Source of the DNA: Clonostachys chloroleuca
Taxonomy: Eukaryota > Ascomycota > Sordariomycetes > Hypocreales > Bionectriaceae
Length of the DNA: 64,000 bases
Direction: 5' to 3'
Assembly (NCBI GenBank): GCA_037952775.1
Contig: JBANAY010000004.1
Span: 11,718,001-11,782,000 of the forward strand
Shown here: in pieces, positions 12,238 through 24,642 of the stretch
Layout of the letters: each line of letters opens with the position of its first letter
Numbering within the stretch: the first letter of the stretch is position 1
Made by a program: the position numbers and the translations under genes
Notes under the pieces: model-generated
What the model was told of the DNA's origin: nothing
Database searches by the model: none
What the model saw: only the letters and a program-made list of their open reading frames with translations

Positions 12238-14152
12238 CGCAGCGGTGATGTGGAAGCAAGGATCGGTTTGGAGGGGGTTCGTAGACGGTTTGCAGCCACG
12301 GTCTTTGATCGAGGTTGTCGAGTCGAAGTTGAGGCCTGGTTGGTGTCGGTGTCGGGTAGGCTGAAAGAAAGGCAGCAAGTGGCGGCGGTCGGGCAAAGCT
12401 CCGCCAAGCTCAGCTTGGATACGACCCTTTGGACAGAAATAGCAAAACCACACGCGGCCTAAGCCACCGTTAAGCTCGAAACTTGCGTCCAAGGCTGAGC
12501 GAACAGTTTGAGGGACACGAACTCTTAGGCCATAATTTGCTATAGCTGCCGAAATCGTCCGTAGGATGTAATCAGCTAGATATATGACCCCTACTCTTGC
12601 TAATTCCACGGCCGTCTGCGTCGAGGCGGATTTAGACCGCGCGAGGTCGCCCCACGAGTATCAGGACAAGGTAGGCCTAGTGCCGCAGATCAGTCATCTG
12701 GGGAAGGATACGACAGACCCGAAGTGCTACAGCTGGAATATGATGGCTGATCCTCAAAGGAGGAACTTGGTCGGTCCCATATCGCCCTGGCAATGGGCAC
12801 TTCTGCATCGCTAATAACACCCCGGCATGACAGAGGCCCAGTCAGCAAGAGCAGCTGATGGGCAGAAATGTGACAAACCCTGGCTTGGGCCATTGGGCGG
12901 AAAGTGTATGAATGAAGCCCTGTCTGCATTAATCAGGACAAATGAGAAGAAAATTCAGTGTGACATGACATCCATTCTCGTAGGCAATTGTGGTGGAAGA
13001 CTGGAAATCGCTTCTTTAAGCTTCCGAGCTGCAATATCCTCTACAGGTTTTCTCCGCCTCACCTAAATTCTACTTGCTCTGGGTTGACTTTCGGATGCTT
13101 TACAAGAGAGGCACAAACGACGATGAAGCGTGCTAACATAATTCCCATTTTTTTACGAAGAATATTAATGATAATCCAAGCTTGAGTTGCAAGGATCTCC
13201 GGATCAGCTTGGACACGTACCAGGCTTCATGGCATAGCAAAGCTGGTGAAAGTATCCTGGGATTTCGCACCGTTCTGCACACCTGTGACGTTGATTTTGG
13301 TCGAGAGAGATATCTTGAGATACAATTTTGGTTCTTGCCGATGACAGAATCACCCGAAATCGTAGGAGATGAGAGCTTGAGTCTGATAAGCGGGCCTTGG
13401 CATAGATAGAGTCGAAGCTCATCGCCAACCTTTGTTTGAACAAAGCCAGGAGGAACTATATGATGAAGGAAACTCGCAGTTCGGTTTCTTTGGAAACTCT
13501 TACCTGAGGGCAGGAAGAAAATGATTCCTTCTTACTGATCTTAAGGACACATTTGCGTGTTAATGTAGAGTGAGCCATAGGGAGTCAGCCTTGGGAGAGA
13601 GAGTATACAAGACAAACCTTTAAAAAAGTATAATCAAATCTAGTAAGAAGGCCCTTAATGTTGTTCCATGAGCTAGGCTCCGATCTCTCTATCAACCAAC
13701 TATCAGGACCCCTGTATGTGTGACGAATCAGAGGAGCAGATATCATCTGTACATGATCCTGGGATTGACGAATTGTATATTCAAGGAAGAGCTCAGAGCT
13801 TAGAAATATGTGATAGTTTTGAAACTCGAGACAATTAGCTGATACCTGTTCCTGACAACCTGGACACAGCAATTGCGTGATCACACACATCTATCCGAAA
13901 TCAATGGCCGCAATCATAGCAGCCGATTACCCGAATTATGCTACTCCAGACCCATGCCATCTTCAGGCGACGATCCGCCAGGACGGTCAATATCGAAGCG
14001 GTATTTGCTCTGTGGAGTTTCCTCAATCAGGCATCTCGCCATCCTCCATGACAACCCTCCAGCACCCGCCCTTTTCCATCCACCCACCCTCATTCACACA
14101 AGATACTCATGATTTGATTCTTACGTAAATTCTGCTTCGCGAAAACGCCATC
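12238..14152. other. Intergenic region, ubc1 / M24 peptidase
   Basis: A 1.9-kb stretch between divergent genes. It holds the ubc1 promoter and the M24 promoter, plus the doubtful minus-strand gene annotated at 13204-13890. Nothing else is supported. Confidence 0.45.
13204..13890 (-). CDS. Possible small multi-exon cysteine-containing protein (unrecognised)
   Basis: A weak candidate. A minus-strand frame opens with MCVITQLLCPGCQEQ, directly followed by GTATCAGCTAAT, which could be an intron donor. Far downstream another frame ends with RCAERCEIPGYFHQLCYAMK plus a short tail. Fungal genomes hold many short multi-exon proteins that start with a Cys-x-x-Cys segment, and this fits that style, but I could not fix the internal exons. 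It could be non-coding. Confidence 0.22.
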
Positions 14153-15720
14153 ATGAAGCTCTCATCACTCCAATTGGCCGCTCTCGCCGTCCACGGGGCC
14201 CTCGCGGCAACGGCCACCTACCAGCAGCTCCCCCGCTGCGAGACCAGGCCGCCCTCCAGGACGCCTGGACGGCCGAGCGCAGGGCCTCGATCCCGCGCAT
14301 CCTCCGCTCTCACGGTGTTGATGCCTGGCTCATCAGCCAGCGCGAGTACGCCGAGGACGTCGTCTTCTGGCCCCTCAAGGCGGCCACGCAGTTCAGCGCC
14401 CGCCGCCGTACCACCACCCTCTTCGTCGCCGACGACGAGGCGGAATCCTACACCTGGATCGACAATACTCCTGGTGTCTGGGACGAGCTGGCCGACGCGC
14501 TACGCCGCCACCAGCCGCGCCAGATCGCCGTGAATGCCCACCCGGAGCTGGCGTTCGCCTCGGGCCTGCACGCGGGCGAGAGCGACGCCATCGCCAGGGC
14601 CCTGGGCCCGGAGTGGACGGAGCGGTTCGTCGTTAGGCCGCTGGTCAACCTCGAGTTCATCGGCACGCAGATCGAGGCGAGGCTGCCGTGGTACCGCCGG
14701 CTGCAGGAGACAGCGTGGGCCATCATCGGCGAGGCCTTTAGCGAGCGGGTGATCGCTCCCGGGACGACGACGACGGCGGACGTGGAGTGGTGGATGCGCG
14801 AGAAGATCCAGGAGCTCAACTACACGACCTGGTTCCAGCCCAGCGTGTCCATCATCGAGGAGGCGTTCCCCTGGGGGGATGGTCCGCAGCGGGCGATTGC
14901 GTACGGGGACCTATTGCATGTTGACTTTGGTGTGACTGCTCTCGGGATGAATACTGATACGCAGCATCTCGGGTATGTTCTGTACCCTGGGGAGACGGAG
15001 GATGATGTTCCTGCTGGTCTGAAGGAGGGTCTGAAGAAGGGTAACCGCCTCCAGGATTTGGTGCGGGAGAAGATGATTCCTGGGCAGACCGGCAACGAGA
15101 TCCTGCAGGCAACTCGGGCTCAGATGGCCGAGGAGGGCATTGAGGGGAAGATTTACTGCCATGCCATCGGTGACTGGGGACACGCTGCAGGTGCAGTTAT
15201 CGGTAAGTTGCCTACTACTATTTCCAAATCTCGACCCCAAAATGCTCCTGGGATCATGGATGTTTCACTGTGACTTTGGCCAGTGGCCTGTACTCGCATG
15301 AAAGTCCGACGGCTTAACTCTTAAGACCAAATGAGGAGAATCTGACAAGTCGATCTCTAAACTGGCAAGCCGTCATGCCACTCAGATACTATTCACTTGG
15401 ATCTGGAGTGAAAGACACAACTATAGTCCCCTAAGGTTTCCATAGACAAGATTTCTAACGGTATCACAGGCATGACAAACCTCCAAGACGAGGTCCCCGT
15501 CCTCGGAGAACTCCCACTCCTCAACAGAACCTGGTACAGCGTGGAGCTGCTCGCCGAGCACTACGTCCCTGAGCGCAACGCGACCCTCAAGTTCCCCCTG
15601 GAGGAGGACGTATACTGGGTCAACGGCAAGTTCGAGTGGGTGTATGGACGGCAGGAGAAGTTCCACTTGATCAAGTCGCCGGCAACACCCAAAGACACGC
15701 AGGAGGACCAGGAGTTGTAG
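14153..15720 (+). CDS. Secreted M24-family metallopeptidase homologue (one apparent 1-nt frame break)
   Basis: Exons 14153-15202 and 15470-15720 flank a 267-nt intron (GTAAGT...ACAG). A signal peptide is visible ([19 protein letters not shown]). The body carries the pita-bread fold typical of aminopeptidase P/creatinase proteins. Metal-ligand motifs are LHVDFG and MNTDTQ (two Asp), [12 protein letters not shown] (His), SVEL and LEEDVYW (Glu). The frame shifts after residue 26 because the C run in CTCCCCCGCTG (about 14227-14232) is one base short. Restoring it gives 1302 nt and 433 aa reading [14 protein letters not shown] without a break. Activity (X-Pro cleavage or another substrate) is inferred from the family only. 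Confidence 0.83.
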
Positions 15721-16285
15721 GACCAGATAAGACAGGGTGCCGTGCACAACTCAACCAGGTGATCATCGCAGGTTCACCCGCATCGGCCATTAATTTGTGT
15801 TTGAGCGTCAGATTTTGGGTACCACAGCAGTTTTCCATCTGGCATGTTGCGATACATCAGAGCCAAGCAAATAAAAGGGTGTTCGAATCCCGCGTAACAT
15901 CACACAAGGACACACGTAAAGGAGTGGGAACGTGGGGGAAGACAACATCCACCCCGCATGAAATGAAGAATGAATAAAATCCAGCAATTCCAAACAAAGC
16001 CGCTCCACGACCTCGCTTATCACCGTCCGTTTACATGGCACTAACACTATATGTCCCCGTTAGCGACCCTCCCCCTTGCCACACTCCCTTTCCCTTCCTG
16101 AGCAAGAAATCCGGAAACTCCGTTCCACAAAAGCCAAGAAAAGAGCCCTACAATCCAGGTAGAGAGACACCCCCATAATCCCGTCCATATTCCCTAGCTG
16201 AGAGTAATATGTCCTCTCATGTGACATGCCTTTCCAAGTACTTGTGTATCCATCCATCTGGCTTAGTCTGATACAAACGTTCGTC
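15721..16285. other. Convergent intergenic region, M24 peptidase / ccr4
   Basis: This is the 3' flank of both genes. A GTTCGAATCC string near 15891 looks like a tRNA B box but has no A box or cloverleaf around it. No gene is seen. Confidence 0.55.
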
Positions 16286-18443
16286 TCACCCACGGCCGCT
16301 GCCGAAATCCACCTCCCGCTCTGGCAGCTGCTTCTTGTCCTTCCTGCCCTTGATGACGAGCTCGGTCATGATTTGGATGTGATCAGCTGGGTAGTGCCAG
16401 TATGGGAAGGCGGGGATCCTCGATAGGTAGCCAGAATCAGGAGGCCCGAGCACGTTGACCACTTCGAGCGTGTTGGTCGAGTACCAGATGTAATCAAGCA
16501 CACCGGTGAAACTTGGGGTGTAGTTTGTAAACGTTAGCTCGTCGGCGGTGCCCTTGGTGAGCGAGTAGGAGTCGCGCAAGCTGAAAGGGTGCTCTATGCC
16601 GTCACGAGTGAAGCTTCCGTATTGATAATTACCTAGCTCCAGGTGATCGGGCGGTACGCGACCCTTGGACATCAAATCAAACACAGAGGAGTCTTCCGTC
16701 GAATTGAAGTCTCCGCATACAAGCAAGGGAATCTCGGTATTGGTGCGGTATTCCTGGCTCGGCCCAGGTTCCACATGTGGAGGCATCACCCCGTCGTCCG
16801 CCAGTGGTACGGTGATCATCTTCTTATCCTTCACGGCTGGCATCCTAGCATATTTTTCTGCGAGCTTGGTGACATGCTCCATCAAGATACCAGTTTGGAT
16901 AACCTTGACATCTGCGAGGGCAATGTCCCATGTGAGATGAACGTTGACAAGGATGATCCGAGCACCGGTCAGCCTGGACTCGAAAAAGCAAATAACAGCA
17001 ATGTTGTCCTTGGGCATGACTCGGTTGAACACATCATGCTGGTTCTTCATGTCGGGTCGGTTGATAGCAATGGTGGCGAACTCGATTAATTGCTTGTCCA
17101 GCAGGATAAACTTGCTCTGCTTGTAAAAGACAGCGCAACCGTCCACGGAGAGAGCGTCCTTTTCGGACATGGTCTTGGCTCGTGATTTGGGCCAGTGGAC
17201 TCCCTTGTAGTCGAGCCGGGCTAGAGGGGGCTTAAGTCCTCCTTGAAGGCCTCGGTGGACACTTCTTGTAGGGCGAGGAAATCAGCATCCCTCTCGCGAA
17301 GCTCTTCTAGAACACAATCCTTGCGGTATTCCCAGTTTAGCGCGGAAGTCGGCGTATATCCGTAGGTCTGAGGGGTGGCGTATTTGTCGCAGAGAATATT
17401 CCAAGAAAAGACCTTGATCCTTTCCAAGTTGGGGGACACATCCTCTTGAATAGTGATGAGTTGGCGGGGAGGGGGAGTATGTGGCACTTTATAGCTAGAG
17501 ATCAGCAAACGATCATTAATACCAGCAAATCAGGTCGTCAATTCCTTACCAGGTCCGCCCTCTTTGAGGGCATTGATCAAGCTCTTGGTTCCCTTTTCCA
17601 TAATCTCCTGCTTGACATCGGTGTGTAGAGGGTTGCCTTCAATACCAAGCATCTCCAGCATGTGTAAGGATCCAAGCTCGAATGGCAACTCTGTGATATT
17701 GTTGTTGAAGAGCAGCAGCTGCTTCAGGTATGTACACATGCCGAGCTCGGCGGGAAGCTCGCTAATCTGGTTGTATGAAGCGTCCAGGTGACGTAGTTGC
17801 CTCAGCTCACCAATCTGCTTTGGTAGGCGGGTAAGTTTGTTCGAGGCGATGTACAGCTCATTGAGAAACGAGTACCTGAACAGCTCCGTAGCGAGATTTC
17901 GCAGCCCCTGGCCACTCATATCCATGTTGTGCCAGTCCTGCCTCTTGTTCTCCTCAGCCGACGTCCATGGTTTCCTCCTATCGGACGAATCGTTTTCGCC
18001 ATCGGCTTGGGTTTTGGTGGAAGGAGGGGGAGGGGCTCCAATGCCTTTATTTTCCGATGCCTTAAGTCGCGCATAATAGTGCGGTTGTTGTTGATCGGTC
18101 ATTGCAGAGTGAGCTCGCTTAGATTCCTCGTGCAACCGAATTTGCTCCGCCCACATCTCGTTCTGCGGAGCTTGGCCAGCTCTCGAAGCTGAGTGGCCGT
18201 TCTGAAGGCCGGCATTGAACGGCGTTGAGCTCCCAGGATACCGGATGGATAGGATGAGTGGTGACCGAGCCCGTTCGAGGATGTCAGGTGGTCGGGCTGT
18301 AGTCCTTGATGGTGCTGGGCCTGGGAGGGATGTTGATGCTGCGCGTGCTGTTGGAAATTGTACAGGAGATTGGGAGGCATGCCGCCGCGACCAGTGCCGT
18401 TTAGGCGGCCATTATGGCCCTGCTGATGATTTTGGGAGTACAT
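16286..18443 (-). CDS. ccr4: Ccr4 deadenylase (LRR + EEP nuclease; two apparent 1-nt frame breaks)
   Basis: Catalytic poly(A) 3' exonuclease of the CCR4-NOT complex, which starts cytoplasmic mRNA decay. Exons 17550-18443 and 16286-17486 flank a 63-nt intron (GTAAGG...AAAG). The N-terminus is Gln/His/Asn-rich. Leucine-rich repeats follow (LNELYIASNKLTRLP, LRHLDASYNQISELP, LKQLLLFNNNITELP) and dock to the NOT1 module. The EEP nuclease domain shows SWNILCDKY, LALQEV, LLVCGDFNSTEDS and YPADHIQIM. Two breaks occur: a G run at 17226-17230 is one short, splitting DLSPPLARLDYKGVHWPKS, and one base is missing near 18232-18234. With both, the length is 2097 nt (698 aa), close to other fungal Ccr4 proteins. 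An upstream in-frame start or 5' exon cannot be excluded. Confidence 0.94.
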
Positions 18444-21400
18444 GCCGGCAGAGTTGTGCGTGCCCGGCAGCCCGAGTTTGACGGCAGCAATTGGTCGTTG
18501 AAAATTCCAGGCGGTATAACTGGATATATGGAGGTAGGAGATGCTCTGTCGTGGTTACGTAGATAGGCGTTGGTGTGCATCTGCCTCGAAATTGACGTGG
18601 ACGAGACTAGAGACGATTTCAGCAAGGTCGGCGGTGGTCGGTCGTGATCGGTCGTGGTTTGCAGTTGTGGTGGTTGGTGGCGACGATGGTGGCTCGACGT
18701 GACTCAAAGCAAGAGAGCAGCAGATAAGTTGAGTGGTGCTCGCGCAAGGGCTTCGCACAAACAACTATCTTTACAGGCTCATTGGTGACGGTGTTGCGTA
18801 ATCGGGAGGTCGCTTTCGAGGTTCAATGGCCCATGGGGAAGAGAGAGGAGCTAGAGTGTGCAGCGGAAGGCGGAGAAATCGATCGGTTAGGCGTCAAAAG
18901 CGGCAGAGGAGGCTGGCCGAGACAGAGGAATGGCGCTGGTCCGGCAAGACGATGGACAAAAATTTTCTATCGGAGTACGTAGCGATCGCCTGCCAGAGAC
19001 AAGTTAGTATGAGGCGGGACCGGGGGATGGAGGCAGCGATATCAGTTGTGGTGGTGGACAATCTGATTCTTGCGACACGCAGGAGGGGCGAGCGGCGCTA
19101 ACTGTGGTGAAGGTGTGAGACATACAGGAGGCGAGAAGGAGAGCGTGCACGAGTCCCAGGGCCGTACAGGCCTGAAAAAATAATGTTGCTCTGGCGAAGG
19201 AATACGTAACTGGCGATATCAAACTGAATCAATGCTTGCGGGCTCCTTGTCACAGGCTCGAGATGCTGGATGGAGCGACTTCCGGCCACCGCCCACCGGG
19301 AGATCTGATGCTCCGGGTCCAGATCACGTGCACCCCTCCGGCGCGAGTCTCGACATTAGCATTTGGGTTTGGCCTTGTGCTTGCCCAAACCAAAACCTTG
19401 GTCGGATTGCTTGATCTACGAGCTAGACTACGGATAAGAACTAGGCCGACATATTTTGGAACAGTCATGCACCAGCTGCCTTGTCTGGACTCCCACTGTG
19501 CCCTCCATCCCTCGAGGCGTGGAGTACAATCATGGCTGTCCTCGACCACGGTGCCGTTGACCCCGCCAATTATGTTTTCAGGACCTCAACAGCTATTTCA
19601 AGTAGTGCGCTCTGGTTGGCTCGAATTTAACGCTCCTGCAGGCAGTATATGCCTTCGCGAACGTTGATCGAAGCAAAAAAGAAAGTTTTGGGAGAATAAT
19701 TTAGCGGGAAACAATTCTCCCGTATCCTGCTAATATGCATATAATGTGTATGGTGACCTCAACCAAGTGCAGGAGACGTATAAATGCATCCAGCATAGAT
19801 CGATCTGTCTTGCCAAGCTGGTGAGCTAACTGACAAAAATGTAGTCCCCGGCTCTCCCAACCTCTCAAGCCAACTAGACTGGGATGAGCCCAGTGCCCAA
19901 GGGACCGCTTAACTAATGAGCTACCTACCTACTTGCTCCGTAGAGCAGAGCTAGTGCTCTTCCTTTGTCATCTAGAGAGTGAACAACCCTGTAGAGTGAC
20001 TCGTGAATATACAAGGTAGCGGTCTCAACTGACAACGTTGCTTTGTTGTGGGCTGGCGCGAACGTTCTCTCATAGATCGCGAGCCAAGTGCCGTCTGCGG
20101 TCATATCAAAGTCAGCAATAATGTAGATCATGACCGGGGCAGCCCTGTGGGTAATAGAGGAAAGAGGGGAAATAAACAGAAAATTCTTCGCCTTGGCAAC
20201 ATTTAGATCTTCAAAGGTCAGGCGGGCAAGCAAATTGCCTCGGTAGGTCAAGCTTCCTCGAGAGAGTCAAGCAAGCCACGTCGCGATAGTTATCATCTCA
20301 GCGTGTTGGTGTGGAAACTGATTGTTTGCATACATAACATACAGTACAGCACAGTGCCCAAGAAGCAAACACCACGTCGCTCAACGGCGCCTGGGTAGGG
20401 ATGAAGTGCCGTGCGGCCTAACAATTGGGGGGGGCATGAATGATGTGCATGAGTTGCAGACAAGGAACACCAGCACTCAGTAGCGGATCTTCTCGAGGCC
20501 ACACCACGCGACACAAATCAACAAGCGGCCTCATGCCGCCTGCCTGGCTGCACGCGGGGGGCACTAGCTAGAGCCTTGGCTCAGGTGAGAGCGCTGACAT
20601 TCTCTGGAACATGATGGTTCATGCTTCACTTTGATGTTGAACCGAGCTCGCTCACCTGAAATTTCCAGGGGAGATCGAGATGTGTGAGAGCTTCTCCTGT
20701 GCGGGGGATCCAGCTCCACCGAGCAGCTTCGAAATCTGCCGCCAGGCCTAAGCAAGGTAGGCTGGGCAATAGACGAGAACCCAACGCAGCGGTACCAGTC
20801 CACCGAGAACTGATAGAGGATCAGGCCGGATGGACAAGCTATGCTGGACTGGACGAGTGCGTTAGATCACTGAGCATCTCACCACGGATGCCCACCTATG
20901 CTACGTAAATGTAACAAGCGTATAATTACAGCATGGTTGCTTACACCGGGAACACGTCTTGAAGAACACTGTGGATACGGACGGGGCTTGTGGCTCAAGT
21001 AAGGCCTAAGCCCGTCTCATAGAGCGCAGGGGCAGACCGTCCACTCTCGGGAGCGTCTCCCCGTTCATTTTGAGGAGTTTGAGAACCGCACTTGCGCTCG
21101 AAGGAGAGAGGGAATAATGAACAGGGCGGCCAATCTCCATGCCACCCGTTGGAAGCGAAATCATCCCTGGCACATGTGTATTCTGGCAGTTTCGGCCGAC
21201 GACGCGCAGCTCTGGCGGGTCATGTATCGCCGGAACAGTTTTTGGCTTCGACGAATAGTGCTGTATCCTCGGACGGGCCCGACGGGCAGAGAGAGTCCCC
21301 CTTCCCATGCGGAGAGAAAATAAGATTCAAATTCCTTGCCTTTCCCACCATGTAATTTGCCTCCTGTATCTGGCCCTGTATCTGGCCGAGCGCGAAGAAC

Positions 21401-22482
21401 AGGTAATTGTTACGAGAAGGATTGGTGGAGGGTATGAATGAGGGCTGGGGACAAGGATGGTGGTAAGCAGGCCCCCGATGAGGCAAGGCAGCTGCCTCAT
21501 CCACTCTACGCACGACCGGTAGAAATTAACTGTGCGGTCGGCAAGGCATGGGAGTGAGGTAAGGTATGCCGGACAGGCAGACGGGTGCTCGATAAGTAGG
21601 TAATCATACGCCTGTCGCACAGACCGCATGCAGCGCCGACCTTGGCGGTCACTGGGAGGCGCCCACCGCAGTGTAACGGCAGCCCAGGCGTCATCGCACG
21701 TCGGCTCGCGTTGCACGACGATGGATTGATTGCGTTTGCTGTGCGATCGGAAACAGGTGGGCGGGCCAGGCCAAGACGCTCCTGGTCCTGACGTGAAGAT
21801 GTTTTGTCTCGGGCAAGGGAGGGGATGCTGCGGGTTTGCCATCCGTCGCCCGCTAGGAGTGGGCGATCATCTGCCACAATGCACGCCGACAGCACTGTGT
21901 ACCTCCGCCCATGCCAGCCAGCCCAGGCGGTGCCGCACGCAGAGGTCCTTTCCCGCAGCGCGTTCAGTGGCGCGATACCTGCCGCCGGGGTACCTCGCAG
22001 CTCCATCCCTCCCAGCCAAGTCCGCTACAGGCCTGCGCCATGTACCTGCACAGGCATGATCAAGGTCTGGCCTGGGCTTGCGCGGTAGGGAATTAATCAC
22101 CTCCTCCCCAAACCCAGGCCTTCTCCCCCCTTCGCACCCTCAATCAATCTTTTGCTTTGCGCTGGCAAGCCCCTCCCCTGCAAGAGGCTTCGGACGGTAC
22201 CTCCTTGGCACGCTCTTGAGTTCGGCGCCGTCTTTCTGTGCCCATGTTAGGCTGGCGCCGCCTCCAACTTTCCGGACACCACGACCAATGCTAGTATGAA
22301 TACGATCAATATCCAGTGCAGGGGCGCCAGAGTCGGTCCCCCTAGCTCTTCCTAGACTGTAATTATCCACTGCAGCTCATCAGGTCAGGAGAGTAGGTAG
22401 ACGCCGCCCAATTCCCACCTTGCTTGCTACCACGCTACTAAAGTAACGTGCAAGCAGTAGGGAGGGAGTACAACCAACCACA
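18444..22482. other. 4-kb gene-poor region upstream of ccr4 and the methyltransferase
   Basis: This stretch separates the divergent ccr4 and methyltransferase genes. The ccr4 5' UTR and promoter lie at its left end. The part from about 21.5 to 22.4 kb is GC-rich, with repeated CCTACC/GGTAGG-like and CAGGC motifs, and probably belongs to the methyltransferase promoter. Small open frames (for example 19925-20251 minus) show no conserved features. No RNA gene was recognised. Confidence 0.45.
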
Positions 22483-24372
22483 ATGTCGGAATACATGTAC
22501 TCACATGCCGCCGCCGCCTTCTCTCCTCCCTCCAGCTCTGACAGTAGTTCTCTGTCTCGCCCTCCATCCCGCCCTCCATCTCGTCGTAAGCCCAAGCAGC
22601 TTGAGCGAAGGTCACTCGACACCCCGACCCCGCGATTCGACGCAGCTCTCCCGCGAGAGTCGAGGACTGCTTCTAGTGCAGATCGACCTGAGACCGCCGT
22701 GTCTGCGTCCTTGTCTCGGCATCTCTCAACGGATGCGGCCTTTGATGAGCCGGACCTGGACGCAAGATCGGCCGACACCAGCATTGCTAGCATCGCCGGC
22801 ACTTTAAACTTCGAGCCACCTTTTGCCTCTGACGAGCCTGACACGCCCCGGGCCTCCCTATCCTCGGCGACCTCGCCTAGGCGGAAGCGATTGACGGCCT
22901 CGGATCACTTCACCAACTTCAGTGCTTCCACTTCCAACTTCTTCGCTACCACCAAGCGGAGCCTACTGAAATCACCAGTCATATCGCCAGGCATCTCGCC
23001 CCGGACCACTGCCTTCTCCGTTGGGGAGATCCCCAAGCATGTCGCCATGATTCCTGACGTCGAGTCTAACAAGTCGTCCCTGAGTTCGGGTTCGAAACTT
23101 GTCAATAACTCGTCATCGTTCTCACGCACCGAGTCCGTCTCGTCGACGAGCATCAACACAGCATTATCAGGCCGGACCGTCACCTCGACCGACAATTCTG
23201 CCTCCGGCGAGGTTCCTGGAAATGCCGCCAACAACCCAAAACCCTTCGTCCAGCGCAATGGCCGGACGTATTACAACGACCCCAACCTGGTAGATCCCCT
23301 CCCTATCGATCTCACGGAGCTCCACCGCCAAGCTCTCCGGACTCTGCTCCTTATCCAGGTCCATGGCGCTCCCGTGTGTGCCCCTTCACTCTCGGTCAAG
23401 CCACCTCTCAAAGTCCTCGAGCTGGGCTGTGGGTCGGGTTTCTGGAGTATGATGTGCCACAGGCACTTCAAGAGCCGCGGACATACCAATATCCAATTCA
23501 CCGGCTTGGACATTGCCCCATTAGCTCCTGGTAGCGTCAACATCCCCTACGACTCGATCAAGCCGGACCGGGACATGAATTGGACCTTTGTGCAGCATGA
23601 TATTCGTCAGCCCTGGCCCTTCCCTGACAATGAGTTCGACCTTGTTTTCTACAAGGACATGACGCTCGCGATAACCATGGGAGATCACGCGCCATTGATC
23701 GATGAAATGATTCGCGTCCTCACACCTGGTGGCACATTGGAAATCTGGGAGAGCGATCACATCATTAGAATGCTTCGCCCCCACGTGCCCAATCCGACAG
23801 CCTCTGGTACGCAGGCAGAGCAGCAAGAAATAGCTTCTAGCCTCGGAGCGTACATGATCAATCTCAACACTCCCTTGTCGGCTCCACTCAACCCCTTCCT
23901 GACCGAGTATAACAACTGGATCAACAAGGCAGCCGGAGAGCGTTCACTCCTAGTCACGCCCTGCACTGTGGTGAACCACTACCTGCTTCAGGAAACTGAG
24001 GCTCTCAAAGAAATCAACTCACATAGAGTAGCCATCCCGCTTAGCGAAGTTCGCTGGGAGCGTGAGGGCGTCGGCGGTGTCGTCACTCGGGACGGAAAGT
24101 CCTACGTCGAGATGAAGGGTGACCGGGGTCCGCACCAAAAGGTGGAGAAGAAGGCGCTGACGGCCGGACAGGCGGCGCTGAGGAAAATGGCACTGAGCAT
24201 CGTGGTGGAGGAGATCCAGTCGTTGGAACCCGTCCTCCGCGAGGCCAGCGGCAAGAGCCAGGATGAATGGGACGTATGGATGGGCAAGATGATGAACGAT
24301 TTGATGAGCGAAGGCGGCACGAGCTGGGGAGAATGCCTAGAAGTAGGGGCATGGTGGGCGACAAAGAGGTAG
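22483..24372 (+). CDS. SAM-dependent methyltransferase with long disordered N-terminus
   Basis: A single 629-aa frame. Residues 1-250 are Ser/Pro/Arg-rich and look disordered, with many SP and RPPS sites that suggest phosphorylation. The C-terminal half is a class I methyltransferase fold: motif I VLELGCGSGFW (about 311-321), acidic motif TGLDIAPLAPG (about 340-350), then DIRQPWPFPDNEFDLVFYKD, and LIDEMIRVLTPGGTLEIWES as the post-motif strand. After this, a helical region ends in CLEVGAWWATKR. The substrate is unknown; small molecule or protein are both possible. It is unlike a compact LaeA in having this long N-terminal extension. The start at 22483 is the first in-frame ATG, with another at residue 5. 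Confidence 0.84.
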   Translation: MSEYMYSHAAAAFSPPSSSDSSSLSRPPSRPPSRRKPKQLERRSLDTPTPRFDAALPRESRTASSADRPETAVSASLSRHLSTDAAFDEPDLDARSADTSIASIAGTLNFEPPFASDEPDTPRASLSSATSPRRKRLTASDHFTNFSASTSNFFATTKRSLLKSPVISPGISPRTTAFSVGEIPKHVAMIPDVESNKSSLSSGSKLVNNSSSFSRTESVSSTSINTALSGRTVTSTDNSASGEVPGNAANNPKPFVQRNGRTYYNDPNLVDPLPIDLTELHRQALRTLLLIQVHGAPVCAPSLSVKPPLKVLELGCGSGFWSMMCHRHFKSRGHTNIQFTGLDIAPLAPGSVNIPYDSIKPDRDMNWTFVQHDIRQPWPFPDNEFDLVFYKDMTLAITMGDHAPLIDEMIRVLTPGGTLEIWESDHIIRMLRPHVPNPTASGTQAEQQEIASSLGAYMINLNTPLSAPLNPFLTEYNNWINKAAGERSLLVTPCTVVNHYLLQETEALKEINSHRVAIPLSEVRWEREGVGGVVTRDGKSYVEMKGDRGPHQKVEKKALTAGQAALRKMALSIVVEEIQSLEPVLREASGKSQDEWDVWMGKMMNDLMSEGGTSWGECLEVGAWWATKR

Positions 24373-24642
24373 TCGGACGATCTATTATACCCACCGTTCT
24401 CCTCTCCCCAAGTATCTCTGACATTTGCTGCATTTGGTATTGTTTTGGTTATTATTCCCCTTCCCCAAAGTTTGGTATTTTCCTCGGGCATTCGGCTAGG
24501 TCAAAGGGTGCATTTTCCGTTACTATTGCGATTTGTTTGGATAAGTTTTGAGGATTCCCCATGAATGGGATGGTTCAAGATTGGTGGGCGCAGATGTGAT
24601 GATATCTAGGATGACTATTTATGGTATGACTGTTTCCAGCTC

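Noticed and set aside
15880..15905. tRNA B-box-like string GTGTTCGAATCCCGC
   Set aside because: No A box, acceptor stem or cloverleaf can be drawn upstream on either strand.
19925..20251. 108-codon minus-strand open frame
   Set aside because: Composition is plausible, but no domain, start context or splice partner was found, so it is not called.
22140..22370. Small frames in the GC-rich region before the methyltransferase
   Set aside because: Chance open frames in GC-rich promoter DNA.
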